Of a stretch of 64,000 nucleotides of DNA, positions 26,657 through 35,375 are shown in pieces. Made by a program: the position numbers and the translations under genes. Under the pieces are notes generated by a model. It did not search any database. It saw nothing but the letters and a program-made list of their open reading frames with translations, and was not told the DNA's origin. Within the stretch, counting starts at the first letter, position 1. Every line of letters begins with the position of its first letter. This DNA is from Haladaptatus litoreus (GTDB lineage: Archaea > Halobacteriota > Halobacteria > Halobacteriales > Haladaptataceae): positions 42,060 to 106,059 of the forward strand of contig NZ_FTNO01000002.1 of the NCBI RefSeq assembly GCF_900156425.1. Direction: 5' to 3'.

Positions 26657-28305
26657 TTACGTTGCCGAGACAGCCATATCCGTAGTATCGCTGTTGCCTT
26701 TCGAATCGGTGACCGTAAGGCTCACCGTCACCGTGCCGCATTCGGGAATCGTCACCGGGAACGAGGTACCGTTTTCGTCGGACTGGCCGTCTTCAGTGCT
26801 GTCCCACTCGTATGTCAGATCGCTTCCGGTCGAACAGAAGCCGTTTAGCCAGACGGTTTCGCCCGCGTCGAACTCCGATACATTACGATTCGACGTTACA
26901 TCTATGCACGCTTCTGGTCGTTCGTACTCCTCGCAGTCGTCCGGTTTCCCGTCGTCGTTCGGAGTATCTTCCTCGTCCGGGCGTTTGTCACACGGCCCGA
27001 GGGCGAAAAAGTTCGAGTAGTACTGATACTCGTAGTCGAACGTCGAGCCAGCGGGATACGTATCGACGTACAGGTTTCCGTCTGCCACGATGGGAGTCTC
27101 TGCACTCGGTGGATTCTCGGGTGAGGTCTCGAGGTCACTGCTGTCGAGGAGGTAGTCCCACAGGTGGTCGCCGGTCGTCGCGTCGAGGGCAGAGACGAAC
27201 GCTCGTCCGTAGTCGGAATCGGTCGGGAAATATCGGCCGCCGACGTACACGATTCCGTTGCCCACCGACGGGTCATCGATGAACTCGCCGGGGAGTTCGC
27301 TCGTCCACTCTACGGTTCCCGTCCCTTTGTCGAGCGCCTTCACGGCCCACGTCCCCTCTGTAGCTTCGACGATGAGAACGTAGTTGTCGGTCACCGCTTT
27401 TCTTCCGTCCCACTCGTCGTCGTCGGACCTGTACGTCCAGTCGATGCGTCCAGTTTCTATCGACCGCGCTTCGAGAACCACGCGGTCGTCGTCGCCCCGG
27501 ATGTACTCGCTTCGGAGATAGTAAACCCGCTCTTCGTCGGCCGCGTGGGAGCCGAGCAGGGGACGGTCGGAAGACGCCTGCCATTGTACCGACCCGTCCT
27601 CCGCGTCGAGTGCGGTTCCGTCGGCGAGGAATACGGTTCCGTTGACGGCGCTCACCTGACCGTCGAAGCCGTTTGCGATGCCGCCGACGTCTTCGGTTCG
27701 CCATTCGGTTTCGCCGGTCGATGGGTCGACTGCGACTGCACCGGTACGGTTCGCCGTGTAGAGCAGACCGTCCACGAGCACCGGTGGTGCCCATTCTGGG
27801 GAGTTCGTTCGATCCCAGACGATGTCGCCGTTTTCGCGGTCGAGTGCGTAAAGACCGGTTTCGCTCGATTCAGAAGCTCCCGGAACTTTCGTCGCAACGT
27901 ACACCATATCGCTACTGACCGTGGGTGACCTCGGCGCAGACAGTTCGGACTGCGTCCACAGCTCTGTTCCGGTTTCGGCATCGTACGCACCGACGTACCC
28001 ATCGTTTCCGGAGGGGCTGTTGTCGGTCGTGACGGGCAGATACACCGTTCCGTCAGCGACTATCGGTTCGAGGTCGTATAGGCTCCCGTCTGGATCCATC
28101 GTCCAGTCGGTCGTCGGATATGGTGTCGGTCCGTCCTCTTCGACAGCACCCGTTCTGGCCGGGTTTCCGCGGCGAGTCGTCCATCCGGACGGCTGTTCCT
28201 CATTCCCCGGCGCGTCCTGTGCGATGGCAACCGTGCTTTCGAAACCAACTGCGCCCATGGCAACACCGACCGTTTTGAGGAACGTTCGTCGGCTATTCAG
28301 GTCAT
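26657..28305 (-). CDS. Secreted PQQ-type beta-propeller protein with PKD-like domain, damaged start
   Basis: The intact frame from the ATG at 28258 codes 533 residues. It contains PQQ/WD-like propeller repeats ('GYVGAYDAETGTELW', 'TGLYALDRENGDIVW', 'ATTGDHLWDY') and a C-terminal PKD-like Ig domain ('FDAGETVWLNGFCSTGSDL', 'GTVTVSLTVTDSKGNSDT'). Just upstream in frame is a textbook Tat signal, NSRRTFLKTVGVAMGAVGF, but that frame has no start codon. An ATG at 28303-28305 is one base out of frame with it. A single-base change near 28300 probably broke or mis-reads the start. Confidence 0.8.
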
Positions 28306-28434
28306 TTCTAGTGTTGTTGTTTTTCCAACCACATTTGGATATCTTCCCTATTTTAGTTAGTTAATTATCTATTACAAAATATTCTTATAGAGTAGCAGCC
28401 AATAATTAACTCCGATAGCCAATATTATTTCACT
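28306..28434. other. AT-rich intergenic region between divergent secreted-protein genes
   Basis: This stretch is far richer in A+T than the surrounding genes and contains several TATA-like runs (TTAGTTAGTTAATTATC near 28355, AATAATTAAC near 28401). It should hold divergent promoters. Its composition suggests recently acquired DNA. Confidence 0.5.
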
Positions 28435-28593
28435 GTGCTACGAAACGAAAGCACCGAAATCGTGAAAGCGACATTCGGAATGGAAACTCGAAGTGACACC
28501 AACATCGCAGAGCGCCTCGGTCGAAAAAAGACGGTGCAGGGACGAACACGTCAAATCGGAGACGCCAAACAGCCACGAGAGGGGGATACGTAA
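28435..28593 (+). CDS. Possible small basic protein upstream of the beta-helix gene
   Basis: A GTG-started frame of 52 codons (alternative ATG at 28480 gives 37). It ends with TAA directly abutting the ATG of the beta-helix gene at 28594, in the same frame. The product is Arg/Lys-rich ('NIAERLGRKKTVQGRTRQ'), unlike the acidic neighbours, and is not a signal peptide. An AT-rich promoter-like sequence precedes it. It could be a leader peptide, a regulator, or the read-through remnant of a longer N-terminus. Confidence 0.4.
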   Translation: MLRNESTEIVKATFGMETRSDTNIAERLGRKKTVQGRTRQIGDAKQPREGDT

Positions 28594-30177
28594 ATGCCGA
28601 CGTACAACATCGTGAACCAAGGTGCGGACAACACGGGAGGGACGGCCATCGATTCCGTGCTCGACCGACTCGTCGGGAGCAACACCACCATCAATTTCCC
28701 CCCGGGCACGTACAAACTCAACGACATCCTCGTTGCGTCGGGTACGGAAAATCTCACGCTCAGGGCACCGGACGGTGCGCGACTCGTTCCCGGTCGTTCC
28801 GGCAACGTTCGTTGGATAGAAGCCCGTTCGAACGGGTTCGTCCTCGACGGCTTCGAACTCGACATGCGCAACGTGGTGGGACCTCCGTTCATCAAAATGG
28901 ACTCTGCTGCCGGCAACTGGGAACTCAAACGGCTCGTTACGCGTGGGAAAGTTCGTTCGAATACGGACACCAACGTCGGAAGCAACAATTCGAGTGACGC
29001 TCGGACATTCTTCCGACTCTCGGCGGCACAGGGGACGAGAGGACTCCTACAGGATTGTTACTTCCACGAGGGGTCGGCTACACCGACACAGGCGAGCAAC
29101 ACCCGAGCGATACTGATAGAATCGTCGAGCGGGGCAATCTCGCTCAATCGCTGTTGGTTCGAGCTGTGGGGTGAAAACACCATTTACGCCAAAAAGCCCG
29201 CGGGGAAGTTGAACATCTTCAACTGCTATTTCCGAAATACGCAGAACGGAATGCGGCTCGGAGGGAACACCGAATTGAACAACTGCGTCTCGATCAAAAA
29301 TGCCCAGCATCCACAACAGGCGTGGTCGGGTGGGTCGCTCCAAAAAGGCGTCAACGTGGAGGCGACCGACGCTACCAACTCGGCGGCGGGCATCGACAGT
29401 TACAACGGAACGCTCACCGTCGCCGATTCCGACTTTAACCATCGGTATTTAGATCCCAGCTGCCGCGGTGCAATCGCTGCACCGGTACCGTGTGAGCGTA
29501 TCGACATCCGAAACTGTAGAATCAGCTACAATTCTACCAAGCTGAACGAAGATGCGCTATACACGAGAAACGGTAAGATGTCGGATGGGACACCTGCGAA
29601 CCTCGAATACCTCCAGCTCAGTAACGTGCAGGTTCGCAACGACTACGGAACGGTGTACGGCATCGCCATCGACCAAGCACCGGACACGTGGGGGACCGTC
29701 TCCGGAACGATCGGCGGAAGCGGTATGCAGACGAACTCGTCGTACGTCGAAAACCGGATGACAACCAACGGTTCACCCACGGCACCGAATACGACGCCGC
29801 CTCTGCCGAGTCCGCCACCGCTCGGACAGGTGCCGCTCCAATCGGCAAGTCTCGTCCGCATCGACAACAGCGGTAACAGTTCGGCGACCACCTTCGACGT
29901 TCGGGCAGGCACCTACATCGGCCCAGCGGGTGACAATGGTGCAACGCTCACAACGACGTGGGCGTCTTCCGTCTCGGCGAAGCGTCCACCAAATTCGAGG
30001 CGAGCGACGGGAACGGTTCCGGCCGGTAGAGTGTACGCCTTCTACGTGACCGGCGGCGTCACGTCCGCGACGAAGAGCGGCCCCGCGACGTTGACCGTAG
30101 ATGGCCAACCATACACCTCGGCGAGTGCCGCGTCGATGAGTTCCGACGGAGTAGCCGACGGCAATCTGAGCGATTGA
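28594..30177 (+). CDS. Right-handed beta-helix protein with Pro-rich linker and C-terminal domain
   Basis: A 527-residue pectate-lyase-3-like protein. It opens at once with the beta-helix cap ('NQGADNTGGTAIDSVLDRLV', 'TINFPPGTYKLNDI'), followed by helix coils to about residue 390. A Pro-rich linker ('NTTPPLPSPPPLGQVPL') and a Ser/Thr-rich C-terminal beta domain follow. It shares cap and 'VLDGFELDMRN' motifs with the lipoprotein at 25049-26422 ('LLFDGFTLDYT'), so the two are paralogues. No signal peptide is visible, which is odd for this fold; a preceding small frame abuts its start. Confidence 0.8.
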   Translation: MPTYNIVNQGADNTGGTAIDSVLDRLVGSNTTINFPPGTYKLNDILVASGTENLTLRAPDGARLVPGRSGNVRWIEARSNGFVLDGFELDMRNVVGPPFIKMDSAAGNWELKRLVTRGKVRSNTDTNVGSNNSSDARTFFRLSAAQGTRGLLQDCYFHEGSATPTQASNTRAILIESSSGAISLNRCWFELWGENTIYAKKPAGKLNIFNCYFRNTQNGMRLGGNTELNNCVSIKNAQHPQQAWSGGSLQKGVNVEATDATNSAAGIDSYNGTLTVADSDFNHRYLDPSCRGAIAAPVPCERIDIRNCRISYNSTKLNEDALYTRNGKMSDGTPANLEYLQLSNVQVRNDYGTVYGIAIDQAPDTWGTVSGTIGGSGMQTNSSYVENRMTTNGSPTAPNTTPPLPSPPPLGQVPLQSASLVRIDNSGNSSATTFDVRAGTYIGPAGDNGATLTTTWASSVSAKRPPNSRRATGTVPAGRVYAFYVTGGVTSATKSGPATLTVDGQPYTSASAASMSSDGVADGNLSD

Positions 30178-30220
30178 GCTACAGTTCCGAGGAGAACAAA
30201 CCGGGATCCGATACCACTTG

Positions 30221-30829
30221 TTACCGCCCAAATCTCCGCTGTCGATTTTTGTAATCCAACATCGCGCGCAGATAGTCGCGCTGGCGGAAATCGCGCCAGT
30301 TCACGTCGGTGAAGTACAGCTCCGAGTACACCGACTGCCAAATCATGAAATCCGAGAGGCGTTCCGCGCCGGTTTTGATGACCAAATCGGGGTCGGTCGG
30401 AAACACCAATCGCGATTCGATTGCCGACTCGTCCACCTCGTCTGCGGATACGTCGCCGGATTGCACGTCCTCCGCGACCGCGCGTACCGCCTCCGCGAAC
30501 TCGCTTTTTCCCCCGAGGCCGATGCTCACCTGAATCGGGGCGTCGGCGGGCGTGAGGTCGTCCGGGCCGCGCACCGCGATGTCTCGCGGTGCGCGGACGT
30601 TTTCGAGTTCCCGCTGGAGGGTCGGCACCGCGCCGGAATCGAGAACGCTCACGTACACCGTGACGCGCTCCGCGCCGTAGTCGAACGCCCAGTCGAAGAA
30701 GGATTCGAGCGTTTCGTACGCGCCCTGTTCCAACAGGTCGCGCTCGGTGATGACGACGGCGATGTGGCTCGGCGGGTCGGCCCCGTGGCGGCGGACGCGA
30801 GCCGTGAGGTACTTGTCGTAAAGTCCCAC
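30221..30829 (-). CDS. Cis-prenyltransferase homologue, non-catalytic (NgBR-like) subunit candidate
   Basis: A 202-residue member of the UPP synthase family. Where active enzymes have DGNxR, it has 'IAVVITERDLLEQG', so the Mg-binding aspartate is absent. It keeps late family motifs ('PDLVIKTGAERLSDFMIWQ', 'SELYFTDVNWRDF') and ends with 'KNRQRRFGR', an RxG motif at the very C-terminus. This combination matches the accessory NgBR/NUS1 subunit of heteromeric cis-prenyltransferases, complementary to the gene at 23345. It is head to head with the DUF92 gene. The functional pairing is inference. Confidence 0.85.
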   Translation of the reverse strand: MGLYDKYLTARVRRHGADPPSHIAVVITERDLLEQGAYETLESFFDWAFDYGAERVTVYVSVLDSGAVPTLQRELENVRAPRDIAVRGPDDLTPADAPIQVSIGLGGKSEFAEAVRAVAEDVQSGDVSADEVDESAIESRLVFPTDPDLVIKTGAERLSDFMIWQSVYSELYFTDVNWRDFRQRDYLRAMLDYKNRQRRFGR

Positions 30830-30916
30830 TGGCCCGAAATTGCCGCTATCGTCTCTTAAACGTCACGCCATCCTCCGTTCGGGAGGATTAAGTGTTCGTC
30901 CCCGAAAATCCACATC

Positions 30917-32233
30917 GTGACCACGAGCATTCGGCGGGCGGCAGCGTTCGCGGTACTCGGAACGCTAACCCTCGTTGGGTCGGTGCTGGTGGCGGGCGTG
31001 GCCGCGCTGTTCGCCGCAATTGGTGCGCTCTCGCTCGTCGTAGACGACGGGGTCGTGTTCGACCTGTTCGCACGCCCCAGCGACCGCAGTGAAGGGAGAC
31101 TCCGCGGCCTCGCCGCGTTCTCCTTTGCCACCGCCGGACTCGCCATGCTCGTCATGCTCGTCGGCCTTCCGACGCGCGTATTCATCGCCGCCGTCTGCCT
31201 GCTCGTCTACGGAAACCTCGCCGAGCAAGTCGCTCGGTCGTGGAACAACACCGCGATTACCGCGACGACTGGATTCACTCTCGGCGGATTCGTCGCGGCC
31301 ATCGTCGCACAAATCATCGTTCTACAAATCAGCGGCGCGCCGGTGGATTCGTTGGTTCCCATCATCATCTTCCTCGCCGCGAGCGGCGCGCTGTTTTCCG
31401 GACTGCTTCGTTCCGTCCTGTTCGAGCGCGACGACCCGCTGGTGATGTTCTCCGTGGCGCTTCTCCTCTGGTTGTTCGCCGACCTGACCGTGACGGTGAC
31501 GCCGCTCGAAGTCGGACTGGCGATTGCAATTACTGCCGGATTCGGCTACATCTCGTGGGTGCTCGACACCGCCTCGGTTACTGGAATGTTGACCGGCGTC
31601 CTCCTCGCACTGCTCACCATCGTCCTCGGCGGCTATCCGTGGTTCGCCGTCCTCATCTCCTTTTTCGCGCTGGGGGCGCTGTCCACGAAGTTCCGCTACG
31701 AGCAGAAACGAAAGAACGGTGTCGCGGAAGCCAACGAGGGCGCACGCGGCGGCGGGAACGTCCTCGGCAACGCCGCAGTCGCGCTATTTGCGGTGTTGGC
31801 TTTCGCCGCGAGCGACCGCCTGCCCGTCGCCAGCACCGTTTTCCTGTTCGCCTTCGCGGGAAGCATCGCAACCGCGATGAGCGACACTCTGTCGAGCGAA
31901 ATCGGCGGCGTCTTCGACAATCCGCGACTCATTACGACACTCAGGCGCGTCGAACCGGGAACCGACGGCGGTGTCACGTGGCAGGGCGAGTTGGCCGGTG
32001 CCCTCGGCGCGAGTGTCGTCGCACTCATCGCCGTCCTGCTGTTCGATTCGATTGGACTCCTCGGTGGGGGCGTCATCGCGCTGGCCGGAATTGGCGGCAT
32101 GACCGTCGATAGCCTCCTCGGCGCGACCATCGAAGGGGAGAAAATAGGCAACCAGAGCGTCAACTTCCTCGCCACGCTCTCCGGCGCGCTGTTGGGTGCC
32201 GGTCTGGCACTGCTTGCGGGTCTTCCGGCGTGA
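30917..32233 (+). CDS. DUF92/TMEM19 family membrane protein
   Basis: A 438-residue polytopic protein starting at a GTG. The C-terminal half (about 210-438) is the DUF92 domain with its conserved 'IATAMSDTLSSEIG' and 'GGVTWQGELAGALGAS' motifs; the N-terminal half adds about six further membrane helices. The family includes plant VTE6 (phytyl-phosphate kinase), so a role in isoprenoid-phosphate turnover is plausible, in keeping with the divergent UppS-like gene. Its stop overlaps the acetyltransferase start (GTGA). Confidence 0.87.
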   Translation: MTTSIRRAAAFAVLGTLTLVGSVLVAGVAALFAAIGALSLVVDDGVVFDLFARPSDRSEGRLRGLAAFSFATAGLAMLVMLVGLPTRVFIAAVCLLVYGNLAEQVARSWNNTAITATTGFTLGGFVAAIVAQIIVLQISGAPVDSLVPIIIFLAASGALFSGLLRSVLFERDDPLVMFSVALLLWLFADLTVTVTPLEVGLAIAITAGFGYISWVLDTASVTGMLTGVLLALLTIVLGGYPWFAVLISFFALGALSTKFRYEQKRKNGVAEANEGARGGGNVLGNAAVALFAVLAFAASDRLPVASTVFLFAFAGSIATAMSDTLSSEIGGVFDNPRLITTLRRVEPGTDGGVTWQGELAGALGASVVALIAVLLFDSIGLLGGGVIALAGIGGMTVDSLLGATIEGEKIGNQSVNFLATLSGALLGAGLALLAGLPA

Positions 32234-32646
32234 TTCGCAAAGCCACTTCCGACGACCTTTCTCGCCTCCGGCAGGTTCGGGAGTGGCTTCCCGAACCGAC
32301 GCCCCAACTGCTCGAAACCGCACTTTCGGGAATCGGCACCGTCTTTGTTTCGACCGCTGAAGGTCGCCCAGTCGGGTATGTCCTGCTGATGGCTTCCGAC
32401 GACGCATATCTCCCGGAATTGGTGGTAGAGCCGTCACACCGCCGAGAAGGCCGGGCGACGAGATTGGTGGAAACGGCAATCGAAGCGGCGGAAAATCGAG
32501 GCTGTGACCACGTTTCGCTGACGGTTCACGAGGAAAACGAGTCGGCCCGAACGCTGTACGAATCGGTAGGATTCGAACTGTGGCGCGAAGAATCGGCATA
32601 CTACGCCGACGGCGGAACGGCGCTCGTATTGAAAAAGAGCTGTTAA
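32230..32646 (+). CDS. GNAT-family N-acetyltransferase
   Basis: A 138-residue acetyltransferase starting at a GTG that overlaps the DUF92 stop by four bases. The acetyl-CoA loop is in motif A, '[19 protein letters not shown]', and motif B is '[16 protein letters not shown]'. The size and ending suggest a RimI-like single-domain enzyme. The substrate is unknown. It ends convergent with and just overlapping the dnaG 3' end. Confidence 0.88.
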   Translation: MIRKATSDDLSRLRQVREWLPEPTPQLLETALSGIGTVFVSTAEGRPVGYVLLMASDDAYLPELVVEPSHRREGRATRLVETAIEAAENRGCDHVSLTVHEENESARTLYESVGFELWREESAYYADGGTALVLKKSC

Positions 32647-34112
32647 AACCTGTCCGCGGTCAGGATGCGAACCGTTGTCGGTTTTTTGACGAACTCGCCT
32701 TCGTCGCGGGCGACGATTTGTTCGACGCCACGCTGGGCCGACACGTCGAGAATGCGTTGGTCGAGCGTTCCGTCGAAGACGACTGTGGCCGGGACGGTTT
32801 CCGCGCTTTCGATTGCGTCGAACGTTTCGTCGGCGGGCGCTTCCGCCGTGATTTCGAACTCCGAATCGAGCAGTCGCACCGTTTCGGATTCGCCGTCGAT
32901 GACGGTTTGCGTGTGACCGCGAAGCGTCGTTGGTTCCGAGGACACAGCGTCGGATTCGGAGTCAGGTTGCGAAGAGGATTCGGTGTCGGCGGTGGATTCC
33001 GGTTCGGTGTCGGCGGATTCGGATGCAGGTTCGGATTCCGTTTCGAGGTCCGTTTCCACCGACGACTCGCCCGCGGGCGAGTCGTCGGCCGTCTTTCCTT
33101 CGCTTTCACTTTCGGACTCGATTTCCGTCGCGTCGGTTATGGCTTCGAGGGGTTCGTCTTCGGCGTCCGAAACGCTCTCGTCGTCTTCTGCGTCGCCGTT
33201 CTCCGCGCTCTCGATTGCGGGTTCCGTCGGACGTTCCGTATCGCTCTCGTCGCTTTCGGGTGCGGGGCGTGCGCTTCCGTCGGTCGCGGCCGCAAACTCG
33301 GTGTCGCCCTGTTCGAATCGGTCGAGCGACTTCTTTTTCCGGAGGGAAGACATCACCTCGTCGCGGGAGAGGTCTTCGACCGATTTGCCGGGCGGGGCGA
33401 CGGCGACGTAGTCGATGTCGCCCACCTGTTCGAGTTCCTTCAGGATGAGGTCGCCGCCGCGGTCAGCGTCGAGAAACGCAGTGGTCGTGCGCTCTTGCGT
33501 GAGGTCGGCGACGACATCCGGAACGTTCGTTCCCTCCACTGCGATGGCGTTTTTCACGCCGTATCGGAGAAGGGTCAACACGTCTGCGCGACCCTCTACG
33601 ACGATAATCGCGTCGCTGTTCGTGACGTTCGGCCCGGCGGGGAATCCTTCGTACTCCGTGATGTCCTCGACGCGGACGCTCTGGCGAACCTCCGCCAGAA
33701 TTTCCCGACTGGTCATCACGTCGTCGTCGAACGACGACGACAGCAGTTCCTTCGCGCGGTCGACGACTTCTCGGCGCTTTGCGGTGCGAACGTCTTCGAT
33801 GTTGGCGATGCTGACGCTGGAGCGGCACGGGCCGACGCGTTCTATCGTTTCGAGCGAGGCCGCCAGAATCGCCGTCTCGACTTTGTCGAGACTGCTGGCG
33901 ATGGTGACGGTGCCGAACGACTGGCCGTGTTCGCTTTCGACGCGAACGTCGATCCGACCGACTTTGGAGGACTGCTGGAGGTCTCGCAAATCGAGGTCGT
34001 CACCCAGCAATCCCTCGGTCTGACCGAATATCGCGCCGACAACGTCACTGCGTTCTACCACCCCGTCGGCGGTAATGTCTGCGTGAATGAGGTATTTCGC
34101 TGTATCGTCCAT
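32643..34112 (-). CDS. dnaG: Archaeal DnaG-like primase/exosome protein
   Basis: A 489-residue archaeal DnaG. The TOPRIM domain has '[19 protein letters not shown]' (Glu173) and '[11 protein letters not shown]' (Asp215, Asp217). The N-terminal motif '[21 protein letters not shown]' fixes the start at 34112. In archaea this protein is a subunit of the RNA exosome and may have primase activity. Between the TOPRIM part and a conserved C-terminal domain (about 400-489) lies a roughly 120-residue Glu/Ser/Asp/Thr-rich disordered insert, long even for haloarchaea. Confidence 0.95.
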   Translation of the reverse strand: MDDTAKYLIHADITADGVVERSDVVGAIFGQTEGLLGDDLDLRDLQQSSKVGRIDVRVESEHGQSFGTVTIASSLDKVETAILAASLETIERVGPCRSSVSIANIEDVRTAKRREVVDRAKELLSSSFDDDVMTSREILAEVRQSVRVEDITEYEGFPAGPNVTNSDAIIVVEGRADVLTLLRYGVKNAIAVEGTNVPDVVADLTQERTTTAFLDADRGGDLILKELEQVGDIDYVAVAPPGKSVEDLSRDEVMSSLRKKKSLDRFEQGDTEFAAATDGSARPAPESDESDTERPTEPAIESAENGDAEDDESVSDAEDEPLEAITDATEIESESESEGKTADDSPAGESSVETDLETESEPASESADTEPESTADTESSSQPDSESDAVSSEPTTLRGHTQTVIDGESETVRLLDSEFEITAEAPADETFDAIESAETVPATVVFDGTLDQRILDVSAQRGVEQIVARDEGEFVKKPTTVRILTADRF

Positions 34113-34153
34113 GAGTGATGAACTGCCCCTGTGGGGGGCGTGATTGTGATGCG

Positions 34154-34173
34154 TCCATGAACTGTGCCATGGA
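34154..34173. promoter_or_regulatory. Short inverted repeat upstream of dnaG
   Basis: TCCATG (34154-34159) and CATGGA (34168-34173) flank 8 nt about 40-60 nt before the dnaG start. It could be an operator, but a chance palindrome is possible. Confidence 0.25.
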
Positions 34174-34291
34174 TACGTCTCATTTTGGCGCTTGAGTGCT
34201 GAAATAGCTGTCGTCACCGTCGTTTGCTGGCGTGATTTTGTAGTTATTTTTCACCCAGAACCGTCGTGAAACACACGACGATAACTAATAT

Positions 34292-35023
34292 TCATGGACG
34301 TTTGTTCAGTTCTGTGAGACGTTCGGCACCGTGAAGAAGTGACGCTTCCGGGTCGTTCGGGTCGTCGTGCTCGTACACGAGCCATTCCGCGCCGACACTG
34401 CGCGCAGTGTCGGCGCAGGCCCCCATGTCCACGTCGCCATCACCGAGTTCGACCGGTGTTCCGTCGGCGGTGTCTTTCAGATGCACCAAGGGAGTGCGCC
34501 CCGAAAGGCAGTCGAGAAGCGAAATCGGGTCGCGGCCCGCGGCCACGACCCAGCCAACGTCGAGTTCGATGTTCAGATTCGATTCCGCGATGAAAGCGTC
34601 GAAGGCTGTTCTGTCACCGATTTCGACGAACTCGTGGTCGTGGTTGTGATAGGAGAGTTCCGCACCAGCCTCCGCAACTCGCTCCGCGAGGTCATCCAGT
34701 TGGTGTGCGGTTTCGACTGCCGTCTTTTCGGTATCGAAATGCGATTCGTCGAGATACGGGACGACGAGGTGGTCGCAGCCCACTTTGCGGTAGGTTTCGA
34801 CCACGTCTGCCGGATTCGCTTCGAGTTCCTCGAACGGGACGTGTGCACCCGCAACGCCGAGTCCGGCGGTATCGAGTGCCTCTGCGACAGTTTCCGGGGT
34901 TTCGCCACCTAACCCCGCGAACTCCACGCCATCAAAATTTGTTTCGCCGACACGGGCGAGCAAATCGAGAAGCGATTCGTCCAGTTCGCGGAGGGAGTAC
35001 AACTGAATCGCGGTTTTGGTCAT
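34292..35023 (-). CDS. Sugar phosphate isomerase/epimerase-like TIM-barrel protein
   Basis: A 243-residue member of the AP-endonuclease-2 / xylose isomerase-like superfamily. The N-terminus 'AIQLYSLRELD' and metal-site motifs 'ELSYHNHDHEFVEIGDRTA' and 'IELDVGWVVAAGRDP' with 'PLVHLKDTADG' are all present. Such enzymes isomerise or dehydrate sugars and inositols. The exact substrate cannot be inferred; a solute symporter operon lies divergently next to it, which would fit uptake and use of one compound. Confidence 0.87.
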   Translation of the reverse strand: MTKTAIQLYSLRELDESLLDLLARVGETNFDGVEFAGLGGETPETVAEALDTAGLGVAGAHVPFEELEANPADVVETYRKVGCDHLVVPYLDESHFDTEKTAVETAHQLDDLAERVAEAGAELSYHNHDHEFVEIGDRTAFDAFIAESNLNIELDVGWVVAAGRDPISLLDCLSGRTPLVHLKDTADGTPVELGDGDVDMGACADTARSVGAEWLVYEHDDPNDPEASLLHGAERLTELNKRP

Positions 35024-35165
35024 GTTGGTTGTGGAATTTCGAGACGGTTAATCGTTGCTCACAGTGACGGATTGACCGCCTATTGAAGAGAAATTTTCTT
35101 CGAAGAGTATTTTCGAACATGATTAGCAACATTTATCACCATATAGTAAAACATTTGGGACGATA

Positions 35166-35375
35166 ATGAACGACTCCGCACGAATCGGTTGGGTGGTCGT
35201 CTTCGCGGTACTCATCGCGCTGACGATTCCGTGGTTCCTCTGGGGTGACGGGCAGGTACTGTACGGATTGCCTGTGTGGCTCTGGTGGCACATCGGCTGG
35301 ATGGTGGTCGCATCGCTCGTGTTCAAACTGTTCGCAGACCGAGCGTGGGGCCTCGGCATCGAGGAGGGCGTATGA
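35166..35375 (+). CDS. DUF3311 small membrane protein
   Basis: A 69-residue protein with two hydrophobic helices and the aromatic 'IPWFLWG...LPVWLWWHIGW' pattern of DUF3311. These proteins are regularly encoded just before sodium:solute symporters and are thought to be accessory subunits. The stop overlaps the symporter ATG (ATGA). Confidence 0.87.
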   Translation: MNDSARIGWVVVFAVLIALTIPWFLWGDGQVLYGLPVWLWWHIGWMVVASLVFKLFADRAWGLGIEEGV

